Assembly (NCBI GenBank): GCA_043777675.1
Contig: JAYWHR010000047.1
Span: forward strand, 186,001 to 250,000
Length of the DNA stretch: 64,000 nt
From: JANMDU01 sp043777675
GTDB lineage: Bacteria; Pseudomonadota; Gammaproteobacteria; Burkholderiales; Burkholderiaceae_C
Reading direction: 5' to 3'
Below the pieces are notes generated by a model. The model did no database searches, had not been told where the DNA came from, and saw nothing but the letters and a program-made list of their open reading frames with translations. Positions 16,966 to 25,835 of this stretch are shown piece after piece (position 1 is the stretch's first letter; each line of letters opens with the position of its first letter). Both the position numbers and the translations under genes were made by a program.

Positions 16966-17501
16966 CAGTGCTTGCCAGCGATTGCATCACGCTCCGCTTT
17001 AGCCATCTTGCTTTTGATGCGTGTGCGCTTGAGCGGCGAGAGGTATTCCACAAACACCTTGCCCATCAAATGATCCATCTCATGCTGAATACAAACAGCA
17101 AGCAAACCATCGGCCTCGATCTCACGCGATACACCTTGGTCGTCAAGCGCGCGAATGCGCACTGAGCTGCTGCGCTCGATACCGTCATACACGCCGGGCA
17201 CAGACAGGCAACCTTCATCACCCTTGATTTTTTCGGGGCTTGCCCAAACGATTTCTGGATTGATCAGCACCATCGGTGTGTTGTGCTCTTCGCTCACATC
17301 CATCACGATCAATCGCTCATGCACATCGACTTGCGTGGCCGCCAATCCGATGCCCTGCGCGTCGTACATCGTGGCTGACATATCGGCAATCAGTTGCTGG
17401 ATTCGCGCATCTAAGCCTGCTTGTGCAGCAACCGGTTTGGCCACAGTATGCAGGCGTGGATCGGGGTACGTCAAAATGGGGAGGATCTGGGCAGTGGTCA
17501 T
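16965..17501 (-). CDS. def: Peptide deformylase
   Basis: 178 residues; removes the formyl group from nascent proteins, the counterpart of Fmt next door. All three motifs are present: GIGLAATQ, EGCLSVPG (metal Cys) and QHEMDHLMG (metal His pair and catalytic Glu). The start MTTAQILPILTYPDPRL matches the family; a longer in-frame extension to 17630 looks untranslated. Divergent from the LysM gene. Confidence 0.96.
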   Translation of the reverse strand: MTTAQILPILTYPDPRLHTVAKPVAAQAGLDARIQQLIADMSATMYDAQGIGLAATQVDVHERLIVMDVSEEHNTPMVLINPEIVWASPEKIKGDEGCLSVPGVYDGIERSSSVRIRALDDQGVSREIEADGLLAVCIQHEMDHLMGKVFVEYLSPLKRTRIKSKMAKAERDAIAGKH

Positions 17502-17692
17502 GAGTGAGGCTAAAAATGCGGCGCAAAACACGCGCGGCGCGTCTGCTAAAGCAGGAAATGATGTATTTTCGCAATATTTCAACCCTTTCGCTGGCCATGA
17601 AAATATAAAAAAACCAAGAAATCTTGCCAAATCAACAGGTTAAGATCAGAATTGACAGTAATTTCTAGTTTTAACTTCGTGGAAAAACACGC

Positions 17693-18898
17693 ATGAAGCA
17701 CCACCATCCGCATCGAATTCTGGCTTTGGGCATGATTACCGCCTGCATCAGCTTCTCTGCTAACTTGGGCATGGCCCAAAACATCACGACTCCCGCGCAG
17801 AAGGCCACCGCGCAGCGAGTCGCCCAAGCCGGCGTCGCATTGGATGAGCTCGCCTCAAATGCGCCTGACTCTTACACGGTGAAAAGCGGCGACACGTTGT
17901 GGGCGATTTCTGGCCTGTATCTCAAGCAGCCTTGGCGCTGGCCTGAGCTGTGGGGCATGAATATGAACGATATTCGTAATCCGCATTTGATCTACCCCGG
18001 CCAATTGCTGACACTCGATAAAAGCTCAGGCCGCGCGGTGCTACGCGCGGGCGCGGGCGGCGCGGGAGGTGCCTTGCAGACCGTCAAAGTCTCGCCCCGC
18101 ACGCGTTTTGGTACTTTGGCTGATGCTGCCATTCCAACGCTCGCTAATCATCTGATTGAATCTTTCTTGGCAGAGCCCTTGCTTGTCGATGCCGCTGCGC
18201 ATGACAATGCACCGCGTTTGGTGGGCGCAGACAACGAGCGCATTTTGTTTGCTAAAGGTGATCGCGTGTATGCGCGAGCGACGAAAGCACAAGATTTGGC
18301 AACAGAGAAAAATTCGCCATACATCTTCCGTGTGTATCGCAATGCTGTGCCATTGCGCGATCCCTCCACTGCTCAAATTTTGGCTTATGAAGCGCAATAT
18401 CTGGGCACAGCAGAGTTGGTACGCGGCGAGAGCATGCGCGATGTCACGGGAAAAGACGGTAAACCTGCCAAAGAAATCGTGCCTGCGACGTTTGATATCA
18501 CCGGCAACAAAGAAGAAATGCGTGCAGGCGATCGCCTCTTGCCAGAGCCAAAGCGTGAATTCGCAGCTTACGTGCCGCGTGCGCCAGAGCGCACCATTGA
18601 TGGCGTACGCGTGATGTCCATCTATGGCAATGCTGTGGCACGTGCCGGACAAAACACTGTCGTGAGCCTGAACAAAGGCGCTGCTGATGGGGTTGAGATT
18701 GGCCATGTATTGGCGATCATCAAAGACGGCCGCACCGTCACTGATAACACCGTAACGCCTCGCCAAGAGATCAAACTGCCCGATGAGCGCAATGGCCTTG
18801 CCATGGTATTCCGTACCTTTGATAAAGTGTCTTATGCGTTAATTTTGCAAATTAATGACGGTGTTAAAGTGGGCGATCGCTTACTTAATCCACGCTAA
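17693..18898 (+). CDS. Exported LysM-domain protein
   Basis: 401 residues. A signal peptide (ALGMITACISFSANLGMAQ) is followed by a LysM peptidoglycan-binding domain at about 60-110 (SYTVKSGDTLWAISGLYLKQPWRWPELWGMN, NPHLIYPGQLL). The remaining 290 residues are a conserved region without a named domain. Such LysM genes precede dprA in many Burkholderiales, as here with an 18-nt gap. Probably a periplasmic cell-wall protein. Confidence 0.88.
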   Translation: MKHHHPHRILALGMITACISFSANLGMAQNITTPAQKATAQRVAQAGVALDELASNAPDSYTVKSGDTLWAISGLYLKQPWRWPELWGMNMNDIRNPHLIYPGQLLTLDKSSGRAVLRAGAGGAGGALQTVKVSPRTRFGTLADAAIPTLANHLIESFLAEPLLVDAAAHDNAPRLVGADNERILFAKGDRVYARATKAQDLATEKNSPYIFRVYRNAVPLRDPSTAQILAYEAQYLGTAELVRGESMRDVTGKDGKPAKEIVPATFDITGNKEEMRAGDRLLPEPKREFAAYVPRAPERTIDGVRVMSIYGNAVARAGQNTVVSLNKGAADGVEIGHVLAIIKDGRTVTDNTVTPRQEIKLPDERNGLAMVFRTFDKVSYALILQINDGVKVGDRLLNPR

Positions 18899-18916
18899 AC
18901 CACGTGTTTTGTGAGC

Positions 18917-20107
18917 ATGACGCGCGAGGAACTTAGCGCTTGGTTGCGCCTGAGCGCAGCTGATGGCATTGGCTCATTGACTGCCACCAAACTTCTTCAA
19001 AAGTTTGGCCTGCCTGAGCAGATTTTTCTCCAAAGTGCTGAGGCGCTGAGCGTTGGCCTTTCGGCCAAGCAAGTTAAAGCATTATTAGCACCCGACGAAA
19101 AGTTGCCCGCACTGATTGAAGCCACTTGGAGCTGGCTCACCGATCGAAGCGCTGCATGGCGCAAAGTGGTGAGTTTGGCCGATACCGACTACCCAAAAGC
19201 GCTACTTCAATTGCCAGATCCGCCGGTATTGCTCTACATCACGGGCTCGCAGGCAGTCTACGAGCACATCGCAGCCAAAGAAACAGCGGACGATATAGCC
19301 ATTGTTGGTAGTCGCAATGCCACACCGCAAGGCTTAGCCAATGCGCGCAACTTCGCTAGCGCCTTCGCGCAATCGCGCATCCACATCGTCAGCGGCTTAG
19401 CGCTCGGCATTGATGGCGCAGCGCACGAAGGCGCGCTAGATGCGCAGCGCGATTTCGGCAGCGCAGCGGGCAGCACAGTTGCGGTAGTGGGCACAGGCTT
19501 AGATCGCGTGTACCCGAAGCGCCATCATGATCTGGCGCACCGCATCGTGCAGCATGGCTTGATCATGTCTGAGTTTCAGATTGGCACACCGCCACTTGCA
19601 GAAAACTTCCCGCGCCGCAACCGCATCATCGCTGCGCTCACGCAAGGCACGCTGGTGGTAGAAGCAGCTATCCAATCCGGATCACTGATCACCGCGCGGC
19701 AAGCCCTCGATTTAGGCAAAGATGTGTTTGCCATTCCCGGCTCGATTCATAGCCCCCAAGCCAAAGGCTGCCATCACCTGATCAAACAAGGCGCAAAGCT
19801 TGTGGAAAGTGCGCAAGATGTGATTGAAGAGTTGCCCATCCAACCCTCCATGCATCTCGCAAACGCTATGATTTCAAGAGCACTCCACGCAGATTCTGTG
19901 CCGGCGAGTAGCTCAAAAAACCTTAAAAACATCCAAGAAAACCCACTTTTTGAAGCGCTCGGCTATGACCCAATCAGCCTAGACAGTCTGATTGACCGCA
20001 CGGGCATCTCAGCTGCGCAATTGCAAGTTCAATTGCTTGAATTAGAGCTCTTGGGCGACGTTGCAAGACTGCCCGGAGGCTTGTATCAAAGAATGGCGCA
20101 GGCTTAG
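18917..20107 (+). CDS. dprA: DNA-processing protein DprA
   Basis: About 396 residues. Loads RecA on incoming single-stranded DNA in natural transformation. Rossmann core: IVGSRNATPQGLANA, VSGLALGIDGAAHEGAL, VVGTGLDRVYPKRH, GIMSE-like LIMSEFQIGTPPL, FPRRNRIIAALTQGTLVVEAA and SGSLITARQALDLGKDVFAIPGSI. Winged-helix C-terminus. Residues about 317-332 in the linker (SRALHADSVPASS) are repeat-encoded. ATG 18917 preferred over GTG 18911. With pilTU it hints at competence. 3' end overlaps the convergent lysE by 4 nt. Confidence 0.95.
   Translation: MTREELSAWLRLSAADGIGSLTATKLLQKFGLPEQIFLQSAEALSVGLSAKQVKALLAPDEKLPALIEATWSWLTDRSAAWRKVVSLADTDYPKALLQLPDPPVLLYITGSQAVYEHIAAKETADDIAIVGSRNATPQGLANARNFASAFAQSRIHIVSGLALGIDGAAHEGALDAQRDFGSAAGSTVAVVGTGLDRVYPKRHHDLAHRIVQHGLIMSEFQIGTPPLAENFPRRNRIIAALTQGTLVVEAAIQSGSLITARQALDLGKDVFAIPGSIHSPQAKGCHHLIKQGAKLVESAQDVIEELPIQPSMHLANAMISRALHADSVPASSSKNLKNIQENPLFEALGYDPISLDSLIDRTGISAAQLQVQLLELELLGDVARLPGGLYQRMAQA
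19865..19912 (+). repeat. Dispersed 45-nt repeat, copy in dprA
   Basis: GCTATGATTTCAAGAGCACT then CCACGCAGATTCTGTGCCGGCGAG; forward, in frame as SRALHADSVPAS, located between the Rossmann and C-terminal domains. Confidence 0.8.
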
Positions 20108-20724
20108 GTTTTGAGTAGACCCCAAGCCAACCATGCCGCCGTGCCCCACATCGTGATCACCACGAGCATATCGATGGCGCGCCACACGAAGGGATGAGAC
20201 AGCTTTTGTGCCATGGCAGCTGCTCCTAAGCCCAGCGTGACAAACCACAGCGCTGAGCCCACTGCAGCACCGAAGCCAAACATCAAGTTGCTCGGCGCGC
20301 TATAAGCCAGCGACGCCGTACCGATGATGACAGCTGTGTCAATCCATGCATGGGGATTGAGCCAAGAAAAAGCCAGCGCGCTCGATAGCGCGGCGCCCGT
20401 GTTGCGAGGCGCTTCTTTTTGTGCAGCTTGCAAGCCTTGCACAGCTGGTAGCCGAGCACGCTTGGCCGCTTGCCAGCCATAGTTCATCAAAAATAAAATC
20501 GCCGCACCTACCAAAGCAGCATTGATCTGCGGCGAAAGATCGCCCAATTTTGCCAAGCCAAATACGCCAATCGCAATCAAAAGTGCATCGGTGATCGCAC
20601 AAGCCACCACCGTGATGCCCACATGCGAGCGCAGCAGCCCCATGCGCAACACATGCGCGTTTTGCGGGCCGATGGCTACGATCAGAGACAGGCTGAGCAA
20701 CATGCCGGAGAGAAAAATATTCAT
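20104..20724 (-). CDS. LysE/ArgO-family amino acid exporter
   Basis: 206 residues, about five to six membrane helices, with the LysE signature GPQNAHVLRMGLLRSHV near residue 21 and SWLNPHAWIDTAVIIG. Family members export lysine or arginine. Divergent from an ArgP/LysG-type regulator, the arrangement known for lysE-lysG and argO-argP, which supports basic amino acid export. Confidence 0.9.
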   Translation of the reverse strand: MNIFLSGMLLSLSLIVAIGPQNAHVLRMGLLRSHVGITVVACAITDALLIAIGVFGLAKLGDLSPQINAALVGAAILFLMNYGWQAAKRARLPAVQGLQAAQKEAPRNTGAALSSALAFSWLNPHAWIDTAVIIGTASLAYSAPSNLMFGFGAAVGSALWFVTLGLGAAAMAQKLSHPFVWRAIDMLVVITMWGTAAWLAWGLLKT

Positions 20725-20807
20725 GAAATAGATTGTGCTGCGTCATTCGATGCAATCAAACTAAATTAACTATTTATCAATTGAGTTAAAAATGTTTTAA
20801 TTCTAGG

Positions 20808-21719
20808 ATGCTCGATCCTAAACAACTTGAAGCCTTCGCAGCGACAATGCAAGCCGGCAGTATGGCCAGAGCGGCCCAGCAGATGCACATCACACTCGCT
20901 GCTGTCAGCATCCGCATCAAGACCCTGGAAACGCAGCTCGGCCAACGCCTGCTCATCCGCAGTAAAACAGCGATTGCCACGCGAGCTGGCCAAGCGCTGC
21001 TCGCTCACATTACGCGCACACGCCTCCTAGAGGCCGATTTGGCCGAGCGCTTGGCCTCGCCTAGCGATGAATCGCAGTATCTCGCGCTACCCGTTGCAGT
21101 CAACGCGGATTCGCTGACTTCATGGTTTTTGCCCGGTGTGCAGGCCACCTTGCAAACGCATCGCCTGCTGCTGCACAGCGTCGTCGATGATCAAGAGCAC
21201 ACCTTGCAGTGGCTGCAAAACGGCGATGTGCTTGGCTGCGTCACCGATTTGCCCAAACCCCTGCGCGGCTGCACAGCGCAGCCGCTGGGCACGATGCGCT
21301 ATCACTGCTTGGGATCGCCCTCTGTGGCCAAGCAGCTACGTTCTCTCAAAAGAAAATCCCATGCACCTGCCCTCTTGCAAATTCCAGCGTTGTGCTTCAA
21401 CCCCAAAGATCAACTGCAAGATCGTTTCTTGGGTGAGGCATTTGGTTTGAAAGAAGTGAGCTACCCGCGCCACTACCTACCAGCCGGCGATGCGTATCAC
21501 TTAGCGATGCTGCAAGGTTTGGGATGGGGTTTGGCGGCTGATGTGCAAATGCGTTTGCAATGGAAGTATGAGATGAAAGCAGGCCATCTCGTCGATCTCT
21601 TTCCCAACCAGCATGTGGATATGCCTTTGTATTGGCATCATTGGAGCGAGGAGTCTGCGCAGGCTGCGAGGTTGACTGCTGCGGTGATTGAAGCGGCACG
21701 ATTGCATTTGTTGCAGTAA
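20808..21719 (+). CDS. LysR-family regulator of the ArgP/LysG type
   Basis: 303 residues. N-terminal HTH with LDPKQLEAFAATMQAGSMARAAQQMHI and AVSIRIKTLETQLGQRLLIR, the pattern of ArgP (IciA)/LysG. Likely senses lysine or arginine and activates the divergent exporter; the 83-bp AT-rich region between them should hold the operator. A dispersed repeat begins 8 nt after the stop. Confidence 0.9.
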   Translation: MLDPKQLEAFAATMQAGSMARAAQQMHITLAAVSIRIKTLETQLGQRLLIRSKTAIATRAGQALLAHITRTRLLEADLAERLASPSDESQYLALPVAVNADSLTSWFLPGVQATLQTHRLLLHSVVDDQEHTLQWLQNGDVLGCVTDLPKPLRGCTAQPLGTMRYHCLGSPSVAKQLRSLKRKSHAPALLQIPALCFNPKDQLQDRFLGEAFGLKEVSYPRHYLPAGDAYHLAMLQGLGWGLAADVQMRLQWKYEMKAGHLVDLFPNQHVDMPLYWHHWSEESAQAARLTAAVIEAARLHLLQ

Positions 21720-21726
21720 TGCATTC

Positions 21727-21776
21727 ACTATTAATTTAATAGCACACTACGCATTATTTATGCCGGCTATACGCTA
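21727..21776 (+). repeat. Dispersed 45-nt repeat, intergenic copy after LysR gene
   Basis: Near-consensus copy: ACTATTAATTTAATAGCACA then CTACGCATTATTTATGCCGGCTATA. Starts 8 nt after the regulator's stop and is forward relative to that gene. Confidence 0.88.
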
Positions 21777-21820
21777 TTTTTCTTAAAGAGATAGGCGTGG
21801 ACGATGCGTTGGCGAGCTTA

Positions 21821-21920
21821 GCCGGCGCTTGGGCTGTTCCCCTCCACGAATGTCCTCCGAGCTGGCCTTCGGCTGGCTCTCCCCCTCTATTTCGCTGCGG
21901 GAAACAGCCCAAGCACCGGC
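21821..21920. repeat. Nested palindromic intergenic repeat, copy 3
   Basis: Outer arms GCCGGCGCTTGGGCTGTT and AACAGCCCAAGCACCGGC enclose AATGTCCTCCGAG, inner hairpin GCTGGCCTTCGGCTGGC and CCCCCTCTATTTCGCTGCGGG. Confidence 0.85.
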
Positions 21921-21983
21921 CAGTTTTGTATAGCGCGACTGATTTCGTGCGGAGACTTTTTCTAATCATTGCTAGGCCACGAA

Positions 21984-22097
21984 TTTGAGGCGCGGCGGTT
22001 GGGGTATCTCACGTAGCGAAATAAAGGGGGAGCGCCAGCCGAAGGCCAGCGCGGAGGACATTCGCGCAGTGGGATACCCCAAGCGCTGCGCCTCAAA
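21984..22097. repeat. Nested palindromic intergenic repeat, copy 4
   Basis: Outer arms TTTGAGGCGCGGCGGTTGGG and CCCAAGCGCTGCGCCTCAAA enclose AAATAAAGGGGGAG, inner hairpin GCGCCAGCCGAAGGCCAGCGC minus one base, and GGAGGACATTCGCG. Opposite orientation to copy 3, 60 bp away. Confidence 0.85.
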
Positions 22098-22157
22098 ATC
22101 GCAGCCGCTCTCAATCGTCGCAACGGCTAGAAATGCAAAATAAGTAAACTAAAGATT

Positions 22158-22802
22158 ATGGCAATTTCTCTCACCCAACATCCCGATAACAAACACCGCT
22201 GCTCTTGGTGCGGCCAAGGCGAGGCTTTCGCTGATTACATTCACTACCACGATCACGAATGGGGCATGCCTGTGGTTGATGAACGCAGGCTGTTTGAGAA
22301 GATCACCCTCGAAGGTTTTCAGGCGGGATTGAGTTGGATCACGATTCTGCGCAAACGCGATCGCTTCCGAGAAGTCTTCAAACAGTTTGATTTTGAGAAA
22401 GTCGCGCGCTTCACCGACAAGGATGTCGAAAGGCTCGTGCTAGATGCGGGCATCATCCGCCATCGCGGCAAAATCGAATCCGCGATCAACAACGCACAAA
22501 AAGTCTGCGACCTGATCGACACGCAAGGCACGGGCGCGCTGGCCAAACTCATCTGGTCTCACGAGCCCACTGCCAACCAGCGCCCCGCCAACATCACACC
22601 CGAGGCCGCAATTGAGCTCACACAAACCGAACAATCCCAAAACTTAAGCAAAACGCTACGCAAACTGGGTTTCAACTTCGTCGGCCCCACCACCATGTAC
22701 GCCCTGATGCAATCGATGGGCGTGGTCAACGATCATTTGGAGGGCTGCGCACATCGCGCGCAGGTGGAGGCTGCGCGTAAGCTCTTGATACGTCCCGAAT
22801 AA
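22158..22802 (+). CDS. tag: DNA-3-methyladenine glycosylase I
   Basis: 214 residues; removes 3-methyladenine from alkylated DNA. Zinc ligands in CSWCG (near residue 15) and the C-terminal CAHR with H; YHDHEWGMPV, LFEKITLEGFQAGLSWITILRKR and NFVGPTTMYALMQSMGVVNDH match the Tag family. Monocistronic between a repeat cluster and the AraC gene. Confidence 0.95.
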   Translation: MAISLTQHPDNKHRCSWCGQGEAFADYIHYHDHEWGMPVVDERRLFEKITLEGFQAGLSWITILRKRDRFREVFKQFDFEKVARFTDKDVERLVLDAGIIRHRGKIESAINNAQKVCDLIDTQGTGALAKLIWSHEPTANQRPANITPEAAIELTQTEQSQNLSKTLRKLGFNFVGPTTMYALMQSMGVVNDHLEGCAHRAQVEAARKLLIRPE

Positions 22803-22832
22803 TTTTATTCAGGGAAAATTTATTTAAAAATG

Positions 22833-22880
22833 CACTTAGCCGGCGAATTAATTAGATAGTTTGCTATCAAATAAATAATT
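22833..22880 (-). repeat. Dispersed repeat, degenerate copy next to AraC stop
   Basis: On the minus strand it reads ATTATTTATTTGATAGCAAA, then CTATCTAATTAATTCGCCGGCTAAG. Spacing and ends fit the family although the middle is diverged. It lies 5 nt beyond the AraC stop, forward relative to that gene. Confidence 0.5.
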
Positions 22881-22884
22881 CGTA

Positions 22885-23844
22885 TCAGATAGGCAAAGTG
22901 CGCATTTCACGCGGTGTGCAGGCAAAGCGGCTTCGGAAAGTACGGCTGAAATGCGCAGCATCGTTAAAGCCCCAAGAAAAAGCGATTGCGCTGACAGAGC
23001 GCGCTGCCATGCTTGGGTCACACAAATCACGTTTAGCGTGATCTAAGCGTTGCGCCCAAATGTAATCCGATAGTGAGCAAGCCTGACTTGCCCAAGTGCG
23101 GTGCAAGGTGCTAGCAGAGCTTTTTAATTGGCTAGACAGCAGCGCCACATTTAAATGCGGATCTTGCAGATGCGCGCGCACACAGGCTTTGATCCGCTCG
23201 ACTTGATATGCATGCAATTGCGAGACGGGATGCTTGCGAGCTGCTGGCAGAGCAGACAGGCCAGCAATCAAAATATTCGTCACGCTATCGGCGACTGCGG
23301 CGGCGGATTCGGGCGCAAGAGTGTCAATGTCTTGTGCAAGAGTGGTAATCATGTTGATCATCAAATGCCCAGCGCCTTTTTGGCCGCTGACGGCTGTGGC
23401 CGTGAGCAGCTCGGTGTCGCGCACAGCGGTGCGCAGGCTGCGCCCGGGAAGCTTGAGCACGTATTGCTGAAAATCGCCGCCGAATTTCAGGGTGTAAGGC
23501 CGCGTGCTGTCATAGAGCGCGAAATCGCCACGCTGCAGCAAGGCCTCGCGACCGTCTTGCGAGAGCACGCCTTGGCCGGCAGCTTGAATGCTAACCAAAA
23601 AGTAGTCTTCTGGATCACTGTTGATTTTGGCTAAGGTGCGCTGCACAAGTTGTGCCTGAGAAGCCACATGCGTGAGCTGCAAGGCCGCCAGTTCGGCCAC
23701 GGCAATACTGCCCTTGAAATCTTTGGCATAAGCATCCGTTTGCGGCGCGCAATCGAGCTGCACATAAGTGCCGCACACCATGTCGCTCCAATATTCAGCG
23801 CGGCGGCGTGGCTCAACTTGGGAGGTATCCAGCACTTTACTCAT
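22885..23844 (-). CDS. AraC-family transcriptional regulator
   Basis: 319 residues. The N-terminal part resembles the AraC-binding-like domain of regulators such as FeaR/NitR (RAEYWSDMVCGTYVQLD, GDFALYDSTRPYTLKF). The C-terminal AraC helix-turn-helix pair spans about 220-315 (LHRTWASQACSLSDYIWAQRLDHAKRDL, AFSWGFNDAAHFSRTFRSRF). It diverges from a nitrilase gene, the arrangement known for nitrilase activators, so it probably controls that operon in response to a nitrile, amide or acid. Confidence 0.88.
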   Translation of the reverse strand: MSKVLDTSQVEPRRRAEYWSDMVCGTYVQLDCAPQTDAYAKDFKGSIAVAELAALQLTHVASQAQLVQRTLAKINSDPEDYFLVSIQAAGQGVLSQDGREALLQRGDFALYDSTRPYTLKFGGDFQQYVLKLPGRSLRTAVRDTELLTATAVSGQKGAGHLMINMITTLAQDIDTLAPESAAAVADSVTNILIAGLSALPAARKHPVSQLHAYQVERIKACVRAHLQDPHLNVALLSSQLKSSASTLHRTWASQACSLSDYIWAQRLDHAKRDLCDPSMAARSVSAIAFSWGFNDAAHFSRTFRSRFACTPREMRTLPI

Positions 23845-24001
23845 GACGACATGCTAGCCACAAGTTTGCCTGCGTGCAACAGGATAGTTCCCCTAGATGA
23901 AGCATCCAGTCAAGAGCGATGCAACACCCAGACAAGCCAGCCGTGCACCAAGCACCTACGATGAAGCTTCCTTTTTTACCAATCTCTACAGGACTCGCAT
24001 C

Positions 24002-25057
24002 ATGCCCGTGACTCACCCAAAATTCCGCGCCGCTGCTATTCAAGCTGCTCCCGTGTTCTTAGATCTCGATGCTTCCATCGACAAAGCGATTGAGTTGATT
24101 GGGCAAGCCGCTAAAAACGGTGCTCAAATGGTGGCTTTCCCAGAAACTTGGCTTCCCGGCTACCCGTGGTTTATCTGGCTAGATTCCCCTGCTTGGGGCA
24201 TGCAATTCATCCAGCGTTATCACGACAATTCATTGGTTTATGGCACCCCGCAAGCTGATCGCATTTCTAAAGCAGCCAAAGATCACAACATCATGGTCGT
24301 GATGGGGCACAGCGAGAAACATGGCGGTAGCCTTTACATGGGGCAATGGATCATTGGCCCAGACGGCCAAACCATCGCCATTCGCCGCAAGCTCAAACCA
24401 ACCCATGTGGAACGTACGATTTTTGGCGAAGGTGATGGCAGCGATTTGTCGGTCTACACCACTGATTTAGGTCGCATCGGCGCACTGTGCTGCTGGGAGC
24501 ATTTGCAGCCGCTCACCAAATACGCGATGTATGCGCAAAACGAACAGGTGCATATTGCTGCATGGCCAAGCTTTTCGCTCTACAAAGGCGGCGCGTATGC
24601 GCTCGGGCATGAAGTTAACAATGCTGCCAGTCGCGTTTACGCCGTAGAAGGCCAATGCTTTGTGGTTGCACCGTGCGCCACAGTCTCCAAAGACATGGTG
24701 GACATGCTTTGCGGTGACGATCCGATGAAAAGGCAATTGCTTCAAGTCGGTGGCGGCTTCACCACCATTTATGCGCCCGATGGGCAGCTCATGCACGCAC
24801 CTATTCCTGAAACTGAAGAAGGTATCGTGTATGCTGATTTAGATTTAGGCATGATCTCGCTGGCCAAGGCCGCCGCTGATCCTGCCGGCCATTACTCTCG
24901 CCCAGATGTGACACGTCTTTTGCTAGATCGCACACCGGGCGACCGTGTGGTGAGCCGCTACAAGCCGATGAATGAAGTCTCTGGCAACGATGCTGAGCCC
25001 ACCATGCAGCGCGAGAACACGCTAGCCGCTGCCAAAAGCCGCGCAGAGGGGGCATGA
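24002..25057 (+). CDS. Nitrilase
   Basis: 351 residues of the C-N hydrolase superfamily, branch 1. The catalytic triad is visible: Glu in FPETWLPGYPWFIW, Lys in RRKLKPTHVERTIFGEGDGSDL, and Cys in CCWEHLQPLTKYAM. The ERTxFGEGDGSD stretch is typical of true nitrilases that convert nitriles to acids and ammonia. Start at ATG 24002, with ACAGGA upstream; a longer frame from 23897 is unlikely. Overlaps the next gene by ATGA. Aliphatic versus arylacetonitrile preference is not decidable. Confidence 0.93.
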   Translation: MPVTHPKFRAAAIQAAPVFLDLDASIDKAIELIGQAAKNGAQMVAFPETWLPGYPWFIWLDSPAWGMQFIQRYHDNSLVYGTPQADRISKAAKDHNIMVVMGHSEKHGGSLYMGQWIIGPDGQTIAIRRKLKPTHVERTIFGEGDGSDLSVYTTDLGRIGALCCWEHLQPLTKYAMYAQNEQVHIAAWPSFSLYKGGAYALGHEVNNAASRVYAVEGQCFVVAPCATVSKDMVDMLCGDDPMKRQLLQVGGGFTTIYAPDGQLMHAPIPETEEGIVYADLDLGMISLAKAAADPAGHYSRPDVTRLLLDRTPGDRVVSRYKPMNEVSGNDAEPTMQRENTLAAAKSRAEGA

Positions 25058-25731
25058 TGGCAGCGCAATTTTCCTACACACCCAAAGCGCAAGAGCTACA
25101 AAAAAGATTCGACACCGAGGCACTCGCCGCCGCCGAGCTGGCCGTGATCGTGCACGACACGCTCTCGCCGCCTGATCGCGGTTTTATTGAAAGCAGTGAA
25201 TATTTCTTCCTTTCCACGGTCGACCCTAGCGGCTCTCCCACGGTGAGCTTCAAAGGGGGCGCACCCGGTTTTGTGAAGATGACGGAAGACGGCCAAGCCC
25301 TGCTTTTTCCTTGCTTCGATGGCAACGGCATGTTTTTCTCGATGGGCAACATCGCCCATACCTCCAAAATCGGTATGCTCTTCATCAGCTTCACCACGCC
25401 CGCTCGCCTGCGCGTGCAAGGCGATGCTGAGCTCACCGATGATCCGGCCATCGTGGGCTTGTGGCCAGGTGCGCAGTTTGGGGTGAAGGTGAAAATCACC
25501 GCCCTAATCACCAACTGCCCACGCTACATTCCACGCATGGAGCGCAAGGAAAGTTCGCGTTATGTGCCCGATCTCAAAACCGGCGCGCAACCCATTCCCG
25601 GCTGGAAACGCATTGACGCCATTCAAGGCGTGTTGCCTAAGCGCGATCAAAACAAAGCCGATACGGCTGGTGGTTTGATCGGCATGGATCAGTGGGGAGA
25701 GATGGTTGCCAAAGGCAATCCTTTAGCTTGA
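25054..25731 (+). CDS. Pyridoxamine 5'-phosphate oxidase-family flavoprotein
   Basis: 225 residues with the split-barrel FMN-binding fold: FFLSTVDPSGSPTVSFKGG, LLFPCFDGNGMFFSMGNIA, KIGMLFISFTTPARLRVQG, then NCPRYIPRM. Not the biosynthetic PdxH; the C-terminus differs. Translationally coupled to the nitrilase (ATGATG overlap), so probably the same pathway, possibly handling a by-product or reactive aldehyde or oxime; this is inference. Confidence 0.85.
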   Translation: MMAAQFSYTPKAQELQKRFDTEALAAAELAVIVHDTLSPPDRGFIESSEYFFLSTVDPSGSPTVSFKGGAPGFVKMTEDGQALLFPCFDGNGMFFSMGNIAHTSKIGMLFISFTTPARLRVQGDAELTDDPAIVGLWPGAQFGVKVKITALITNCPRYIPRMERKESSRYVPDLKTGAQPIPGWKRIDAIQGVLPKRDQNKADTAGGLIGMDQWGEMVAKGNPLA

Positions 25732-25748
25732 GCGCTTGAGCGCATAAA

Positions 25749-25772
25749 AAAACAGGGCCTGAGCCCTGTTTT
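25749..25772. terminator. Bidirectional intrinsic terminator
   Basis: Stem AAAACAGGGC / GCCCTGTTTT with loop CTGA, flanked by A and T runs, between the nitrilase operon and convergent htpG. Confidence 0.88.
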
Positions 25773-25790
25773 CTATTCCAAATCAGCATC

Positions 25791-25835
25791 TTGCCGGCAT
25801 AGAATATGCGCAGAGCGCTATCTATTCAATAGCAT
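25791..25835 (-). repeat. Dispersed 45-nt repeat, copy abutting htpG stop
   Basis: On the minus strand AATGCTATTGAATAGATAGC then GCTCTGCGCATATTCTATGCCGGCAA. Begins at the last base of the htpG stop codon and is forward relative to htpG. Confidence 0.85.

Larger units (their letters stand above)
21720..22157. other. Gene-free interval filled with repeats
   Basis: 438 bp between the LysR gene and tag. It holds one dispersed 45-nt repeat and two nested palindromes in opposite orientation. No convincing coding frame or RNA gene seen. Confidence 0.75.
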
